This document shows, one piece after another, positions 35,543 through 44,351 of a stretch of 64,000 bases of DNA. A model generated the notes under the pieces. That model saw nothing but the letters and a program-made list of their open reading frames with translations, was not told the DNA's origin and ran no database searches. A program made the position numbers and the translations under genes. This DNA is from Bradyrhizobium cosmicum. GTDB taxonomy: Bacteria > Pseudomonadota > Alphaproteobacteria > Rhizobiales > Xanthobacteraceae. Numbering within the stretch: the stretch's first letter is position 1; the number at the start of each line of letters is the position of its first letter. The DNA is taken from the NCBI RefSeq assembly GCF_007290395.2, contig NZ_CP041656.2, positions 6,448,001 to 6,512,000 on the forward strand. The letters run 5' to 3'.

Positions 35543-36247
35543 TTGGCGCATCGCATTCTCATCGTCGACGACGAAGGCCACATCCGCGAGGTCATCCGCG
35601 TCGCCCTGAAGAAGGCCGGCATGGACGTGATCGAGGCGCGCGACGGCAAGGAGGCGCTCGTCCGCTTTGCCGCGGACAGGCCCGATCTGATCGTGCTCGA
35701 CATCGGCATGCCCGAGTTCGACGGCCTCGACGTCTGCCGCGAGATCCGCAAGAATTCCGACGTCCCGATCCTGTTCCTGTCGGCGCGCGACGAGGAGATC
35801 GACCGCATCCTCGGCCTCGAGATCGGCGGCGACGATTATGTGACGAAGCCGTTCAGCCCCCGCGAGCTGGTGGCCCGGGTCAACGTCATCCTGCGCCGCC
35901 TCAGCCCACGCAATGGCGAGGCCAAGGCAGGGCCGGCCGCGCTGTCGCAAGGCCGCCTGTTGATCGACCCCGAGCAGCATGTCGCGACCTTCGCCGGCAC
36001 GCCGTTGAAGCTGACCGCAATCGAGTTCGGCATCTTACGCGCGTTTCTGACCCGGCCGACCTCGGTGTTCAACCGCGAGCAGCTGATGCGGGCGGCCTAT
36101 CAGCTCAACATCCAGGTCTCCGATCGCACCATCGACAGCCACATCCGCAACATCCGCGCCAAGCTTGCCGCGCTGAATTGCGAGAACGTGATCGAGACCC
36201 TCCACGGCGTCGGCTTCAAGCTCGGCCGCTGCGAGCAAGAGGCATGA
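35543..36247 (+). CDS. creB: OmpR-family response regulator (CreB-like)
   Basis: The 234-residue regulator has a receiver domain (phosphorylated Asp53 in LIVLDIGMPEFDG, conserved Lys in YVTKPFSPRE) and a C-terminal OmpR winged helix (LTAIEFGILRAFLTRPTSVF to IETLHGVGFKLG). The start is TTG at 35543 after GCGGAGAAATTC. The stop overlaps the next gene's ATG in ATGA, so the kinase is translationally coupled. The creB name is by similarity of domain order and context; ChvI-type is less likely. Confidence 0.87.
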   Translation: MAHRILIVDDEGHIREVIRVALKKAGMDVIEARDGKEALVRFAADRPDLIVLDIGMPEFDGLDVCREIRKNSDVPILFLSARDEEIDRILGLEIGGDDYVTKPFSPRELVARVNVILRRLSPRNGEAKAGPAALSQGRLLIDPEQHVATFAGTPLKLTAIEFGILRAFLTRPTSVFNREQLMRAAYQLNIQVSDRTIDSHIRNIRAKLAALNCENVIETLHGVGFKLGRCEQEA

Positions 36248-37830
36248 GCACGGCGCCCGAGAAATGGCGGCCGTCGCTCACGCTCGTGATTTTCGCGGTG
36301 CTGACGACAGTCGGCGTGCTGCCGCTGGTCGGGCTGTTCTTCTTCCGCCTCTACGACAATCAGCTGATCCGCCAGACCCAGGCAGAGCTGATCGCGCAGA
36401 GCCGCGTGCTGGCGACGATCTATGCGCAGGAGGTCACGGCAAGGCTCGACAGCGGCCTGACGCTTGGCGCCGAAGTGCCGCCGAACGTGCTGCCCGATCC
36501 CGGCGACCAGGTCACGCCGATCCGGCCCGAGCTCGATCTCACCGCCAACGATCTGTTGCGGCGCCGGCCGGATGCACAAGCTGCGCCCAAGCCGGCGCAG
36601 CCGGCTTATGTCGAGATCGGCACAAAGCTGACGCCGATCATCCGCGAGACCCAGAAGGTGACGCTGGCCGGCTTCCGGATCCTCGATCCGCAGGGGGTGG
36701 TGATCGCCGGGCGGCAGGAGGTCGGACAGTCGCTCGCCCATATCGAGGAGGTCGCGGACGCGCTACGCGGGCAATACCGCGCCACCTTGCGCAACCGCGT
36801 GCCGGACAAGCCGCCGCCACCGATCTATTCCTTCAGCCGTGGCCTCGGTGTCCACGTATTCTCGGCGATGCCCGTCATCGTCAACAACCGCGTTGCGGGG
36901 GTGATCTACACCACGCGGACGCCGAGCAACATTTTTGACCATCTCTACCAGGAGCGGGCCAAGTTCGTGCTGGCCGGGCTCGCCGTCGTCCTCGGCACCA
37001 TCGCGATCGGCCTCGTGTTCTCCCGCACCATCACGCTGCCGATGTACGAGCTGATCGATCGCGCCGCGCGGATCGGCCGCGGCGACCGCGAGGCGCTCAG
37101 GCCGCTCCGGCATTACGGCACCCGCGAGTTCGCCCAGCTCTCGCACAGCTTCCTCGGCATGGCCGAGCAGCTCGCGCGGCGCTCCGACTATATCGCGACG
37201 TTCTCGGCCCACCTGACCCACGAACTGAAATCGCCGCTGACCTCGATCAAGGGTGCGGCCGAGCTGCTGCAGGATTCGTTTCAAGGCAAGCCGGACGGCC
37301 TGACACCGGCCGAGCAGAAGACCTTCATCGCCAACATCCTGTCGGACACGCAGCGGCTGGAGGCGATGGCACAGCGGCTGCGCGAGCTGGCGCGCGCCGA
37401 GAGCCTGCCTCAGAACGAGCGGACCGAGCTTGCACCCGTCATCGCCGACCTCAGGAGCCGGTTTCCGGCGAGCTCCATCGAGGCCAGCGGCACTTTCGAC
37501 CGGGCGATCGGCATGTCCGGCGAGAAGGCGCTGATCGTGCTGTCGCATCTCGCCGACAACGCGGTGCGGCACCAGGCGAGGTCGATCAGGTTGGAGGCGG
37601 TGGACGCGCGGACGACCTTGCTGCTGACGGTGAGCAATGACGGCGAGCCGATCTCGGCGCCGAACCGCGACCGGATCTTCGATGCGTTCTTCACCACCCG
37701 CCGCGACCAGGGCGGCACCGGGATGGGGCTCGCGATCGCGCGCGCGGTGATGGCGAGCCATGGCGGCTCGATCAGGCTCAAGCCTACCGAAGCGGGCGCG
37801 GCCTTCGAGCTGCAGTTTCCGGCTGCCTAG
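36244..37830 (+). CDS. creC: sensor histidine kinase (CreC-like)
   Basis: The 528-residue kinase has one helix near residues 15-33, a periplasmic sensor region (about 35-240), a second helix (about 241-260), HAMP, and a kinase core with His326 in HLTHELKSPLTSIKG, the N-box HLADNAVRH and G-box GTGMGLAIARAVMASHGG. It would phosphorylate the CreB-like partner. Its ATG overlaps the regulator stop. The last four bases overlap a small convergent gene at 37827. Confidence 0.9.
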   Translation: MSTAPEKWRPSLTLVIFAVLTTVGVLPLVGLFFFRLYDNQLIRQTQAELIAQSRVLATIYAQEVTARLDSGLTLGAEVPPNVLPDPGDQVTPIRPELDLTANDLLRRRPDAQAAPKPAQPAYVEIGTKLTPIIRETQKVTLAGFRILDPQGVVIAGRQEVGQSLAHIEEVADALRGQYRATLRNRVPDKPPPPIYSFSRGLGVHVFSAMPVIVNNRVAGVIYTTRTPSNIFDHLYQERAKFVLAGLAVVLGTIAIGLVFSRTITLPMYELIDRAARIGRGDREALRPLRHYGTREFAQLSHSFLGMAEQLARRSDYIATFSAHLTHELKSPLTSIKGAAELLQDSFQGKPDGLTPAEQKTFIANILSDTQRLEAMAQRLRELARAESLPQNERTELAPVIADLRSRFPASSIEASGTFDRAIGMSGEKALIVLSHLADNAVRHQARSIRLEAVDARTTLLLTVSNDGEPISAPNRDRIFDAFFTTRRDQGGTGMGLAIARAVMASHGGSIRLKPTEAGAAFELQFPAA

Positions 37831-37967
37831 ATCGCAAACACCCAGGCGGCGACGATGGTGCCGATGGTGACCAGACCGGCGATGGTCCAGCCGGCGGCGT
37901 ATTCCAGTTCAGGATGTCCGGTCGCCCGCATGATCTCGGTGGGATCGGCGGTATGCTTGTGTGCCAT
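37827..37967 (-). CDS. 46-residue single-span membrane protein, antisense-overlapping creC end
   Basis: This short frame begins MAHKHTADPTEIMRATGHPE, followed by a clear membrane helix (YAAGWTIAGLVTIGTIVAAW) and a short end VFAI. Its TAG shares bases with the creC TAG, so the two genes end tail to tail and overlap by four bases. The His-rich N-terminus and single helix resemble small accessory subunits of membrane complexes. I know no name for it. Confidence 0.6.
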   Translation of the reverse strand: MAHKHTADPTEIMRATGHPELEYAAGWTIAGLVTIGTIVAAWVFAI

Positions 37968-38310
37968 GACTGCCTCGCACGTGTTTCCCCGTGTCATGCA
38001 TGGATAAGTCGCTTCAGCCGGCGAAAGGTTCCATCACGGACATGCGAGGACACAAAGCTGCGAAAACAACCCCATGCACAGTAGACGGCCTCTTCCCTGC
38101 CGAGGCGGGGTCACGCCGTGCAAATGTCTGAGCAACCGCTGCAAAACGCTGCTCCGCGCAATGACCGCGCAGCTCGCGTCTTGCCATCCGAATCCGGTTG
38201 CGTGCTAGACTGATCCACGCAATCGAGACCGATCTTGCGGTGCAAAAGGCGGCCAGCACGGTCGCCGAGCGGAAGACAAAGGCCTGAGCTCGCAGCGCCG
38301 GGGAGGCAAC
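37968..38310. other. intergenic, no gene recognised
   Basis: No frame in this stretch has a convincing start, ribosome site or family resemblance. A long minus frame crossing it to 38940 is compositionally a shadow of the next genes. GGGGAGG just before 38311 is the ribosome site for the secreted protein. Confidence 0.5.
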
Positions 38311-38805
38311 ATGACGTCCGTCCGACTGATCCTCGCCTGCGCCCTCGTTGTCGGGACTGCCTCCGGCGCCGCCGCCGCCTCGGGCGCCACACCCGCAAAG
38401 GTCTCGGGCTCGACGGCGCTGGCGCTCGCGGGCGTGATCGCGCCGCTGTCGCCGAACCTGACCGGCGCCGAGAAGAAAGGGGTGGCGATGCTGTTCGCCG
38501 CCAATGCCGACATTCCCTACAAGAAGCCGATCGTGGTGACCGCGGACAGGATCGTCTGCCGCAGCGGCAATGTCGATATCACGTTGCGCAACTGCGAAGT
38601 CACCTTCGGCAAGAAGACCAGGACCGTGAACGGCTCGACGGCCAACGAAATCTTTGCGACCGAGGCGCTGGCCGGCGTTCCGCCCGACGGAGCGGCGGGA
38701 TCGAATTTCGAAAGCCTGACCAAGCTGAGCTGCACGATCGATCCCAACGCGATCAGGCGGAAGGACGGCAGCGGGGCGGACTGCACGTTCCAGCCGGGGA
38801 ATTGA
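38311..38805 (+). CDS. secreted hypothetical protein with four cysteines
   Basis: The 164-residue protein has a signal peptide (VRLILACALVVGTASGAAAA) and a mature domain with four cysteines (IVCRSG, LRNCEV, KLSCTID, ADCTF) that could form two disulfides. ADIPYKKPIVVTADRIVCRS suggests beta structure. The ATG follows GGGGAGGCAAC. It is probably periplasmic. No family is recognised. Confidence 0.7.
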   Translation: MTSVRLILACALVVGTASGAAAASGATPAKVSGSTALALAGVIAPLSPNLTGAEKKGVAMLFAANADIPYKKPIVVTADRIVCRSGNVDITLRNCEVTFGKKTRTVNGSTANEIFATEALAGVPPDGAAGSNFESLTKLSCTIDPNAIRRKDGSGADCTFQPGN

Positions 38806-38921
38806 AACGCCGAGGCTGTCGAGGGTGCCGTGAAATCGCCTCAAGATCAGCCAACTAATAAGGCGAATTGAAAAGACAGGCCAAACGCGCCGGACCATAT
38901 GAGCACGCAAGGCCGAACGAT

Positions 38922-39851
38922 ATGAAGAATTACCTCGCACTTTTCCTTGTTCTGATCGTCACGACGGCCTCCGCGCATGGTCCGGTGCCGGTGCAGCCGG
39001 TCGCGCCGTCCGATCTGGTCCTGGCAGGCCTCACCGATTCCGATACGACCGCCGGCGGCACCGCGCGGCTGTGCGAGCAGGTGACCTTCTCGCGCGGCCT
39101 GCGTTATGGTGAGAGCGAGGCCAATGTGCTCGACGTCGCCGCCAGCGCGACCAAGGCGGACACGCCGCGGCCGGTGCTGCTGTTCGTAGCCGGCGACACC
39201 TTCACCGGCGACCTCGCCGCACCGGACTTGTCGCGCGAGATTCAGGACCAGGTCATGTGCTTTGCCGCGCGCAACGACATGATCGGGGTGCGCGTCAACT
39301 ATCGGCTGGCGCCCTCGGCGGCCTGGCCTGCCGGTGCAACCGACGTGGCGGCGGCGCTGTCCTGGGTGCACGGCAATATCGACCTGTTCAACGGCGATGC
39401 CCGCGAGATCGTCGCAATCGGCTATGGCGCCGGCGCGTTCCATGTCGCCACCCTGCTCGCGCATCCCGAGTTCCAGACCGACCGCGCCGACGTCGCGGGC
39501 GTGGTGCTGGTGTCCGGGTTCTATCGCGCCGGCAAGGACGCGAGCGACAGTGTGAAGGCTTATCTTGGCACCGATGCCAGCCAGTATGACAAGCGCTCGG
39601 TGTTTCCCGGCATCCTCAACGTCGACGTGCCGATCGTGCTGGCCTGGGCGTCGGACGATTCCGCCGGTGTCGTGGCACAGGGCGAGACCCTGAAGAAGAC
39701 GCTCTGCGGCGCCGGCCACTGCCCGCGCGCCGCGCTGCTGCGCAGCCGCGACGGCATCGCCGGAGCGTTCGGGCTCGATGGCTCCGGCGACAGCCTTGCC
39801 GAGCCGACCATGTTGCTGGTGAAGCAGCTGGAAGCGCGGGGGCTGCCGTAG
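38922..39851 (+). CDS. exported alpha/beta-hydrolase-fold protein lacking the nucleophile Ser
   Basis: The 309-residue protein has a signal peptide (MKNYLALFLVLIVTTASA) and an alpha/beta-hydrolase core of the carboxylesterase/BD-FAE type: NYRLAPSAAWPAGATDVAAA is the classic YRLAP block. At the elbow, where the family has G-x-Ser-x-G, it reads GYGAG (Gly167-Gly171), with Gly169 (GGC) at the nucleophile position. The upstream HGG oxyanion motif is also missing, reading FVAGDTF. It is probably not a serine esterase. The frame opens 18 codons upstream, but the chosen ATG starts the signal peptide. Confidence 0.8.
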   Translation: MKNYLALFLVLIVTTASAHGPVPVQPVAPSDLVLAGLTDSDTTAGGTARLCEQVTFSRGLRYGESEANVLDVAASATKADTPRPVLLFVAGDTFTGDLAAPDLSREIQDQVMCFAARNDMIGVRVNYRLAPSAAWPAGATDVAAALSWVHGNIDLFNGDAREIVAIGYGAGAFHVATLLAHPEFQTDRADVAGVVLVSGFYRAGKDASDSVKAYLGTDASQYDKRSVFPGILNVDVPIVLAWASDDSAGVVAQGETLKKTLCGAGHCPRAALLRSRDGIAGAFGLDGSGDSLAEPTMLLVKQLEARGLP

Positions 39852-39899
39852 CGGTCTGTTGGCGGCGGTGCGGCGAATAAACTTGCACCGCTTGCTGGG

Positions 39900-40064
39900 C
39901 CACCCCTCTCCCCCGCCCTCCCCCACAAGGGGGGAGGGAGCGCAGTGTGCCGCGGAGTGGAAGCTGGGCCCACAACTCAAAGCCGATTTTCAGCAGCTTG
40001 AACCAGCCACACGCACGAATGCGTTCCCTCCCCCTTATGGGGGAGGGTTAGGGAGAGGGGTGCC
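39900..40064. repeat. about 165-bp palindromic intergenic element (CACCCCTCTCCC type)
   Basis: CACCCCTCTCCC at 39901 is inverted as GGGAGAGGGGTG at 40051-40062; between them, CCTCCCCCACAAGGGGGGAGG and CCTCCCCCTTATGGGGGAGG are two further C-rich/G-rich hairpins. It fills the gap between two convergent genes and looks like another dispersed repeat family. Confidence 0.65.
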
Positions 40065-40109
40065 ACACGAGGACTCTCTCAATCAGAAAGCGGCTGCGGA
40101 GGTACTTCC

Positions 40110-41672
40110 TCACGCCGGTTTCAGCGCAGCCAGTGCGCTCTCCAGCAGCGAGCGCACCCGTGCGGCATCGCCTGACTTCACCACCGCCGGATCGAGGTAG
40201 AGCTCGAGCCCCGGCGCGCGTTCGGTGATGACACCGCTTCGCTCCGCCGCGGCATCGTTCAGCGCGTCCACCGAATACGGAATCACCTCGCGGCTGATGC
40301 CCTTCATCGTGATCGCGGGCAGCGCGTGGGCGCGGACGATGTCGCTGACCAGCGCAAAGGTCTCGTAGCTCATCACGATGCCGCCGGGCTCGGCGATCGA
40401 TTGCAGGCGCGCGGCAAGGTTCGCCTCGGCACCGATGATGGTGTAGTCCATGCGGTCGCTGCTGCCGAAATTGCCGACGTTGCAATAGCCGGAATTGATG
40501 CCGATGCGGGCCTTGAACGGCAACTCGATGCCGGAGGCGCGCCACTTCGCATTGAGCTCGGTGAGGCGGTGCTGCATGCGCCAGGCCATCTGGAGGCAGG
40601 CCTGCGCATCGGCGCGGTCGCCCCTGGTCTCGGGGTCACCGAAGAAGATCAGCATGGCGTCGCCGATGAACTTGTCGATGGTGCCGCCATATTCGTGGGC
40701 GATCGCCGACATCTCCGTGAAATATTCGTTGAGAAGCTGGGTCAGCAATTCGGGCTGAAGCCGTTCCGCGGTCGCCGTGAAATTCTGGATATCGGAGAAG
40801 AAGATGGTGAGCTTCTTGCGCTCGGTATGGATGGTGACGTCCTTCTGGCCGCTGAAGATGCTCTTGTAGACCTGCGGCGGGATGTAGCGCGAGATCTTCA
40901 TCGAGAGCGAGGCCAGGAAGTCGTTGGCGGATTCCAGCTCCCTGTTCATGCCCTTGATGCGGCTCGCCTGGCGGCGCTGCAGCGAGAGGAACGATAGGCC
41001 GCTGCCGGCGGCGATCAGGAAATAGGCCAGCAGAAACTTGAACGAGAAGATGTTGGCGGCGATCGGCTGGGCGATGATCACCTCCTGGATGCCCCTGACG
41101 TCGCCGACCTTCCAGTCCTTCTTCGGGCTTTCGGGGTGGCTGTTGTGGCAGCTCACGCAGGCCGGGCCCATCGTCACGGGCGCGACCAGGCGGACCTTGT
41201 CGTTGAACAGCGAGGTCTCGGTCTCGACGATCTTCTGCTCGGGGTCCTTGCGGAGGGCATCGAGCGCGTCCTTCTCGAACTTGTCGAGCTGGTGCGGGGC
41301 GCGGTTCTGGAACGGGAAGTCCGAGACAAAGCGGTAGGTGATGTTTTCCTGCTGCGCGCCGATCACCCGCCCGAGCTCGAGCGACAGCGTGGCCGGAATC
41401 GGGATCGCGCCGGGGACGGATTCGTAATTGTGGACGACCTTGGTCGTGCCGCCAGGGTTGGCGAGCACGCGGCCGACCACGTTGGACGCGTAATAGCTGC
41501 GCACGCTGGTGATGACGGAATTGAGATCGACCGCCTGCCGGCGCAGCGCCGTCTTGCTGAGCTCGGTCAGGTCCAGCCATACCGCGAGCGGCAGAGCGAG
41601 CAGGAGGAAAGCGATCACGGCTCCGGTGAGCAGGCCGCTCTTGCGCTGTTCTTCGGCGATCTCTTGTTTCAC
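40110..41672 (-). CDS. class III adenylate cyclase with N-terminal haem-binding Tll0287-like domain
   Basis: The 520-residue protein has a transmembrane helix (SGLLTGAVIAFLLLALPLAV), an extracytoplasmic DUF3365/Tll0287-type domain containing the c-type haem motif CVSCH, a second helix (FKFLLAYFLIAAGSGLSFLS), and a cyclase catalytic domain with FFSDIQNFTATAER, IDKFIGDAMLIFFG and RIGINSG (metal Asp residues present). It probably makes cAMP in response to redox, gas or haem state. The open frame begins at a TTG (41705); I chose the GTG at 41672, seven bases after GGAG. Confidence 0.88.
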   Translation of the reverse strand: MKQEIAEEQRKSGLLTGAVIAFLLLALPLAVWLDLTELSKTALRRQAVDLNSVITSVRSYYASNVVGRVLANPGGTTKVVHNYESVPGAIPIPATLSLELGRVIGAQQENITYRFVSDFPFQNRAPHQLDKFEKDALDALRKDPEQKIVETETSLFNDKVRLVAPVTMGPACVSCHNSHPESPKKDWKVGDVRGIQEVIIAQPIAANIFSFKFLLAYFLIAAGSGLSFLSLQRRQASRIKGMNRELESANDFLASLSMKISRYIPPQVYKSIFSGQKDVTIHTERKKLTIFFSDIQNFTATAERLQPELLTQLLNEYFTEMSAIAHEYGGTIDKFIGDAMLIFFGDPETRGDRADAQACLQMAWRMQHRLTELNAKWRASGIELPFKARIGINSGYCNVGNFGSSDRMDYTIIGAEANLAARLQSIAEPGGIVMSYETFALVSDIVRAHALPAITMKGISREVIPYSVDALNDAAAERSGVITERAPGLELYLDPAVVKSGDAARVRSLLESALAALKPA

Positions 41673-41865
41673 TCTGTGGCTCCGTCGTGTGCGTTTTTGT
41701 CGCAAAGTCCAGGGATTTGCAGCACAACATGCGGCGGCACAGAGCCAAGAAATGCGCGCCCGTGCAACCCCCTTTTATGGTGGTCGTGGCAAGCACCTTT
41801 TCGTTTCATACCGAATGTTTAAGATCGGCAAAGACCTGCATTCACTCCGCCGGGAGACCCTCCAA

Positions 41866-42957
41866 ATGACCGAGACCATCCGCATCAGGCGCTTTGTGGC
41901 GCGTCCCGTGATCGTGCCGATGAATTTGCCGCTCCAGACCTCGACGGGCGCGGTGGCCAAAGCGCCGCTGGTCCTGATCGACTGCGAGACCGATCAGGGC
42001 GCCGTGGGGCATGCCTATCTGTTCTCGATCACGCCCTCGGCCTTGAAACCGCTGACGGCGATGGTCACGGAAATGTCAGAACTGCTGGCCGGCGACGAGC
42101 TGCTGCCGTTCGAGATCGAGCGCAAGCTGACCCAGCGCTTCACGCTGCTCGGGCTCGCCGGACTGCAGCGGCTGGCACAGTCCGGCATCGACATGGCGGC
42201 ATGGGATGCGCTGGCACGCAGCAAGGGCCTGCCGCTCGCCCGCCTGCTCGGCGGCGCACCAAAGCCGGTCAAGGCTTACAACTCGAAAGGACTCGGCATC
42301 ATGCCGGCAGGCGCTGCGGTGGAGGAAGCGCACAAGCTGCTCGCCGAAGGCTTTCAGGCGGCAAAAATCCGGGTCGGTCGGCCCGATGCGCGCGAGGACC
42401 TCGCCGTCGTGCGCGCGGTGCGCAAGGCCGTCGGCGATCGCGTAACGCTGATGTGCGACTACAATCAGGCGCTGACGGTGACCGAGGCGATCCGGCGCGG
42501 CGAGATGCTCGACGACGAGGGCCTGACCTGGATCGAGGAGCCGATCCGCCACGACGACTATGAGGGCTGCGCGCGGATCGCCGACGCGCTTCGCACGCCG
42601 CTCCAGATCGGCGAGAATTTCGACAGCGCCTTTTCGATGCAGACCGCACTCGCCGCCGAGGCCTGCGACTACGTAATGCCGGACGTTCAGCGCATCGGCG
42701 GCGTCACCGGCTGGCTCCGTGCCGCCTCGCTCGCGCACGCCGCCGGCATCGAGATGTCGACGCATCTGTTCTCGGAGGTCAGCGCACACCTGCTCTGCGT
42801 GACGCCAACCGCGCACTGGCTGGAATATGTCGACTGGGCCGATGCGGTGCTTTCGACGCGTTTGACGATCAAGGACGGATTTGCACTGCCGAGCGAAGAG
42901 CCCGGCAACGGGATCGTCTGGGACGAGGCGGCGGTGACGAAGTATCTGGTCGAGTAA
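41866..42957 (+). CDS. mandelate racemase-like enolase-superfamily enzyme (Lys166 to Arg)
   Basis: The 363-residue protein aligns with Pseudomonas mandelate racemase with a constant +3 offset through the barrel: metal ligands Asp198, Glu224 and Glu250, His300 (MR His297), Asn200, and Glu320 in HWLE. DEGLTWIEEP, IGGVTGW and TPTAHWLE are near-identical. The first Lys of the K-x-K motif is present (Lys167 = MR Lys164), but the second is Arg169 (AKIRVG), where MR has Lys166, the S-face base. It may be an epimerase or dehydratase on another acid. The ATG follows CGGGAGACCC. The frame extends upstream without support. Confidence 0.9.
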   Translation: MTETIRIRRFVARPVIVPMNLPLQTSTGAVAKAPLVLIDCETDQGAVGHAYLFSITPSALKPLTAMVTEMSELLAGDELLPFEIERKLTQRFTLLGLAGLQRLAQSGIDMAAWDALARSKGLPLARLLGGAPKPVKAYNSKGLGIMPAGAAVEEAHKLLAEGFQAAKIRVGRPDAREDLAVVRAVRKAVGDRVTLMCDYNQALTVTEAIRRGEMLDDEGLTWIEEPIRHDDYEGCARIADALRTPLQIGENFDSAFSMQTALAAEACDYVMPDVQRIGGVTGWLRAASLAHAAGIEMSTHLFSEVSAHLLCVTPTAHWLEYVDWADAVLSTRLTIKDGFALPSEEPGNGIVWDEAAVTKYLVE

Positions 42958-42966
42958 GGCGGCCCG

Positions 42967-43389
42967 CTACGAGCGAACGGCGGCCATCATGTTCAGCTCG
43001 ACCGGCGCTCCCCGCGGCAACTCGGCGACACCGACGGACGTGCGCGCGTGACGACCGCGATCGCCGAGGCGTTCGATGAGACGGTCGGAGGCGCCGTTCA
43101 TGACTTGCGACTGCTGGGTAAATCCAGGCGCCGAGGCGATATATCCCACGACCTGCAGGACCTGGACGATGTTGTCCTCGCCGCCCGTGGCGTGGTTGAT
43201 GGCCGCAATGCAGAGATCGGCGCAGAGGGCCGCGGCCTCCTGTGCGGCCGCGATATCGACACCCGCGCCGACCTTGCCTGAATACAGCAGGTCTTCGCCG
43301 CGGCGCGGCAGCTGACCGCTGACATACGCAATTCCGCCATGGATGATCACCGGCAAATAGTTGCCGCCGGGCTTGTTCACGCTGCTCAT
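42967..43389 (-). CDS. RidA (YjgF/YER057c) family enamine/imine deaminase-like protein
   Basis: The 140-residue protein has the RidA trimer fold with the substrate-anchoring segment HARTSVGVAELPRGAPVE (Arg of ARTS and Glu of VE) and GIAYVSGQLP. RidA proteins hydrolyse reactive 2-aminoacrylate-type imines made by PLP enzymes; longer-loop members may have other functions. It converges on the racemase-like gene, nine bases apart. Confidence 0.9.
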   Translation of the reverse strand: MSSVNKPGGNYLPVIIHGGIAYVSGQLPRRGEDLLYSGKVGAGVDIAAAQEAAALCADLCIAAINHATGGEDNIVQVLQVVGYIASAPGFTQQSQVMNGASDRLIERLGDRGRHARTSVGVAELPRGAPVELNMMAAVRS

Positions 43390-43616
43390 CTCGACACCTG
43401 CTTTCTTTCACGGCCGGCGACGCGACACATGGCGCCGAACGCCACAAACTGGATCTCACCAGACGCATTACCGTGGTGGATGGACGGACCATGGCAGCCG
43501 GGGAGTCGCGGATCAAGGCTGTGAAGTCTTGCATGCCGGAGGCGGCGCGGATCCGGCCCGACAAGACTTCGCTGGCGCGCATTGCGCAGCGGCGGCGAGC
43601 GCTATAACGATCCTCC

Positions 43617-44084
43617 ATGACCACATGGCGGCCTAACCCTTACATCCGCGTCGTCGCAATTGGCCTGCACTGGCGGGACGGGCGGCTGCTGGCCGCCGAA
43701 GTGCGCGACGATACGGGGCGGATCAAGGGCGTGCGTCCGCTCGGCGGCGAGATCGAGTTCGGCGAGAGCTGGCGCGCAGCGTTGCTGCGCGAATTCCATG
43801 AAGAGCTCGGCATCGACATCATCATCACCGGCGAGCCGATCATGATGGAGAACATCTTTGTGCATGAGGGAGCGACGGGACACGAGGTGATGTTTATCGC
43901 CGGGGTCACGTTCCCGGACGGCGCGTTCAGCAACCGGGACCGCATCGATTTCCGCGAGGATAACGGCGAGCAGATCGTCGCTCGCTGGTTCGATCTTGAC
44001 GATCTCGACGTCGAAGACGGACCGAGGCTCTATCCGACTGGACTGAAGGACTTGCTGCTCGCGTCGAAGAACAAGTCCATCTGA
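43617..44084 (+). CDS. NUDIX hydrolase
   Basis: The 155-residue protein carries a complete Nudix box, GGEIEFGESWRAALLREFHEELG, here read as G-x5-E-x7-REFHEELG, which binds Mg2+ for diphosphate hydrolysis. GVRPLGGEI just before it and VARWFDLDDLDV near the C-terminus fit the family. Substrate (a nucleotide sugar, NADH or dNTP derivative) cannot be determined. It has its own start after a TCC-rich stretch and no strong ribosome site. Confidence 0.9.
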   Translation: MTTWRPNPYIRVVAIGLHWRDGRLLAAEVRDDTGRIKGVRPLGGEIEFGESWRAALLREFHEELGIDIIITGEPIMMENIFVHEGATGHEVMFIAGVTFPDGAFSNRDRIDFREDNGEQIVARWFDLDDLDVEDGPRLYPTGLKDLLLASKNKSI

Positions 44085-44095
44085 CCGGCGATCGA

Positions 44096-44338
44096 CTACC
44101 ACACCTCCGCGCCGGGGATCTTCTTCCGCACTGCCATGCGCTGGATCCAGATGCAACGACGGACGGACCTGTTGGAGCGGCCGACGGCGGATATGCCCTC
44201 GCCGGCCTGAAGCAGCGGCGTCACATTTTCGCGCAGCGTGCGGCAGCGCTGCAGCTCGGCCTGCCAGTCGATGATTGCGGCGTCCGCGCTCTGCGCCATC
44301 AGCGCAAATGTCGCGGCGGCAAGACACCTCGCCCGCAT
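44096..44338 (-). CDS. small exported hypothetical protein
   Basis: The 80-residue protein begins MRARCLAAATFALMAQSADA, a signal peptide, followed by a basic mature region with three Cys (two of them ELQRC and VRRC). The ATG at 44338 is nine bases after AGGGG; upstream in-frame starts run into a decayed gene. The mature part is about 60 residues with pI well above neutral. No family is recognised. It converges on NUDIX. Confidence 0.55.
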   Translation of the reverse strand: MRARCLAAATFALMAQSADAAIIDWQAELQRCRTLRENVTPLLQAGEGISAVGRSNRSVRRCIWIQRMAVRKKIPGAEVW

Positions 44339-44351
44339 TGTACGCATCCCC

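Noticed and set aside
38014..38940. Long minus-strand frame over the secreted protein gene
   Set aside because: It is antisense to a better-supported gene with a signal peptide, and composition is that of a shadow frame.
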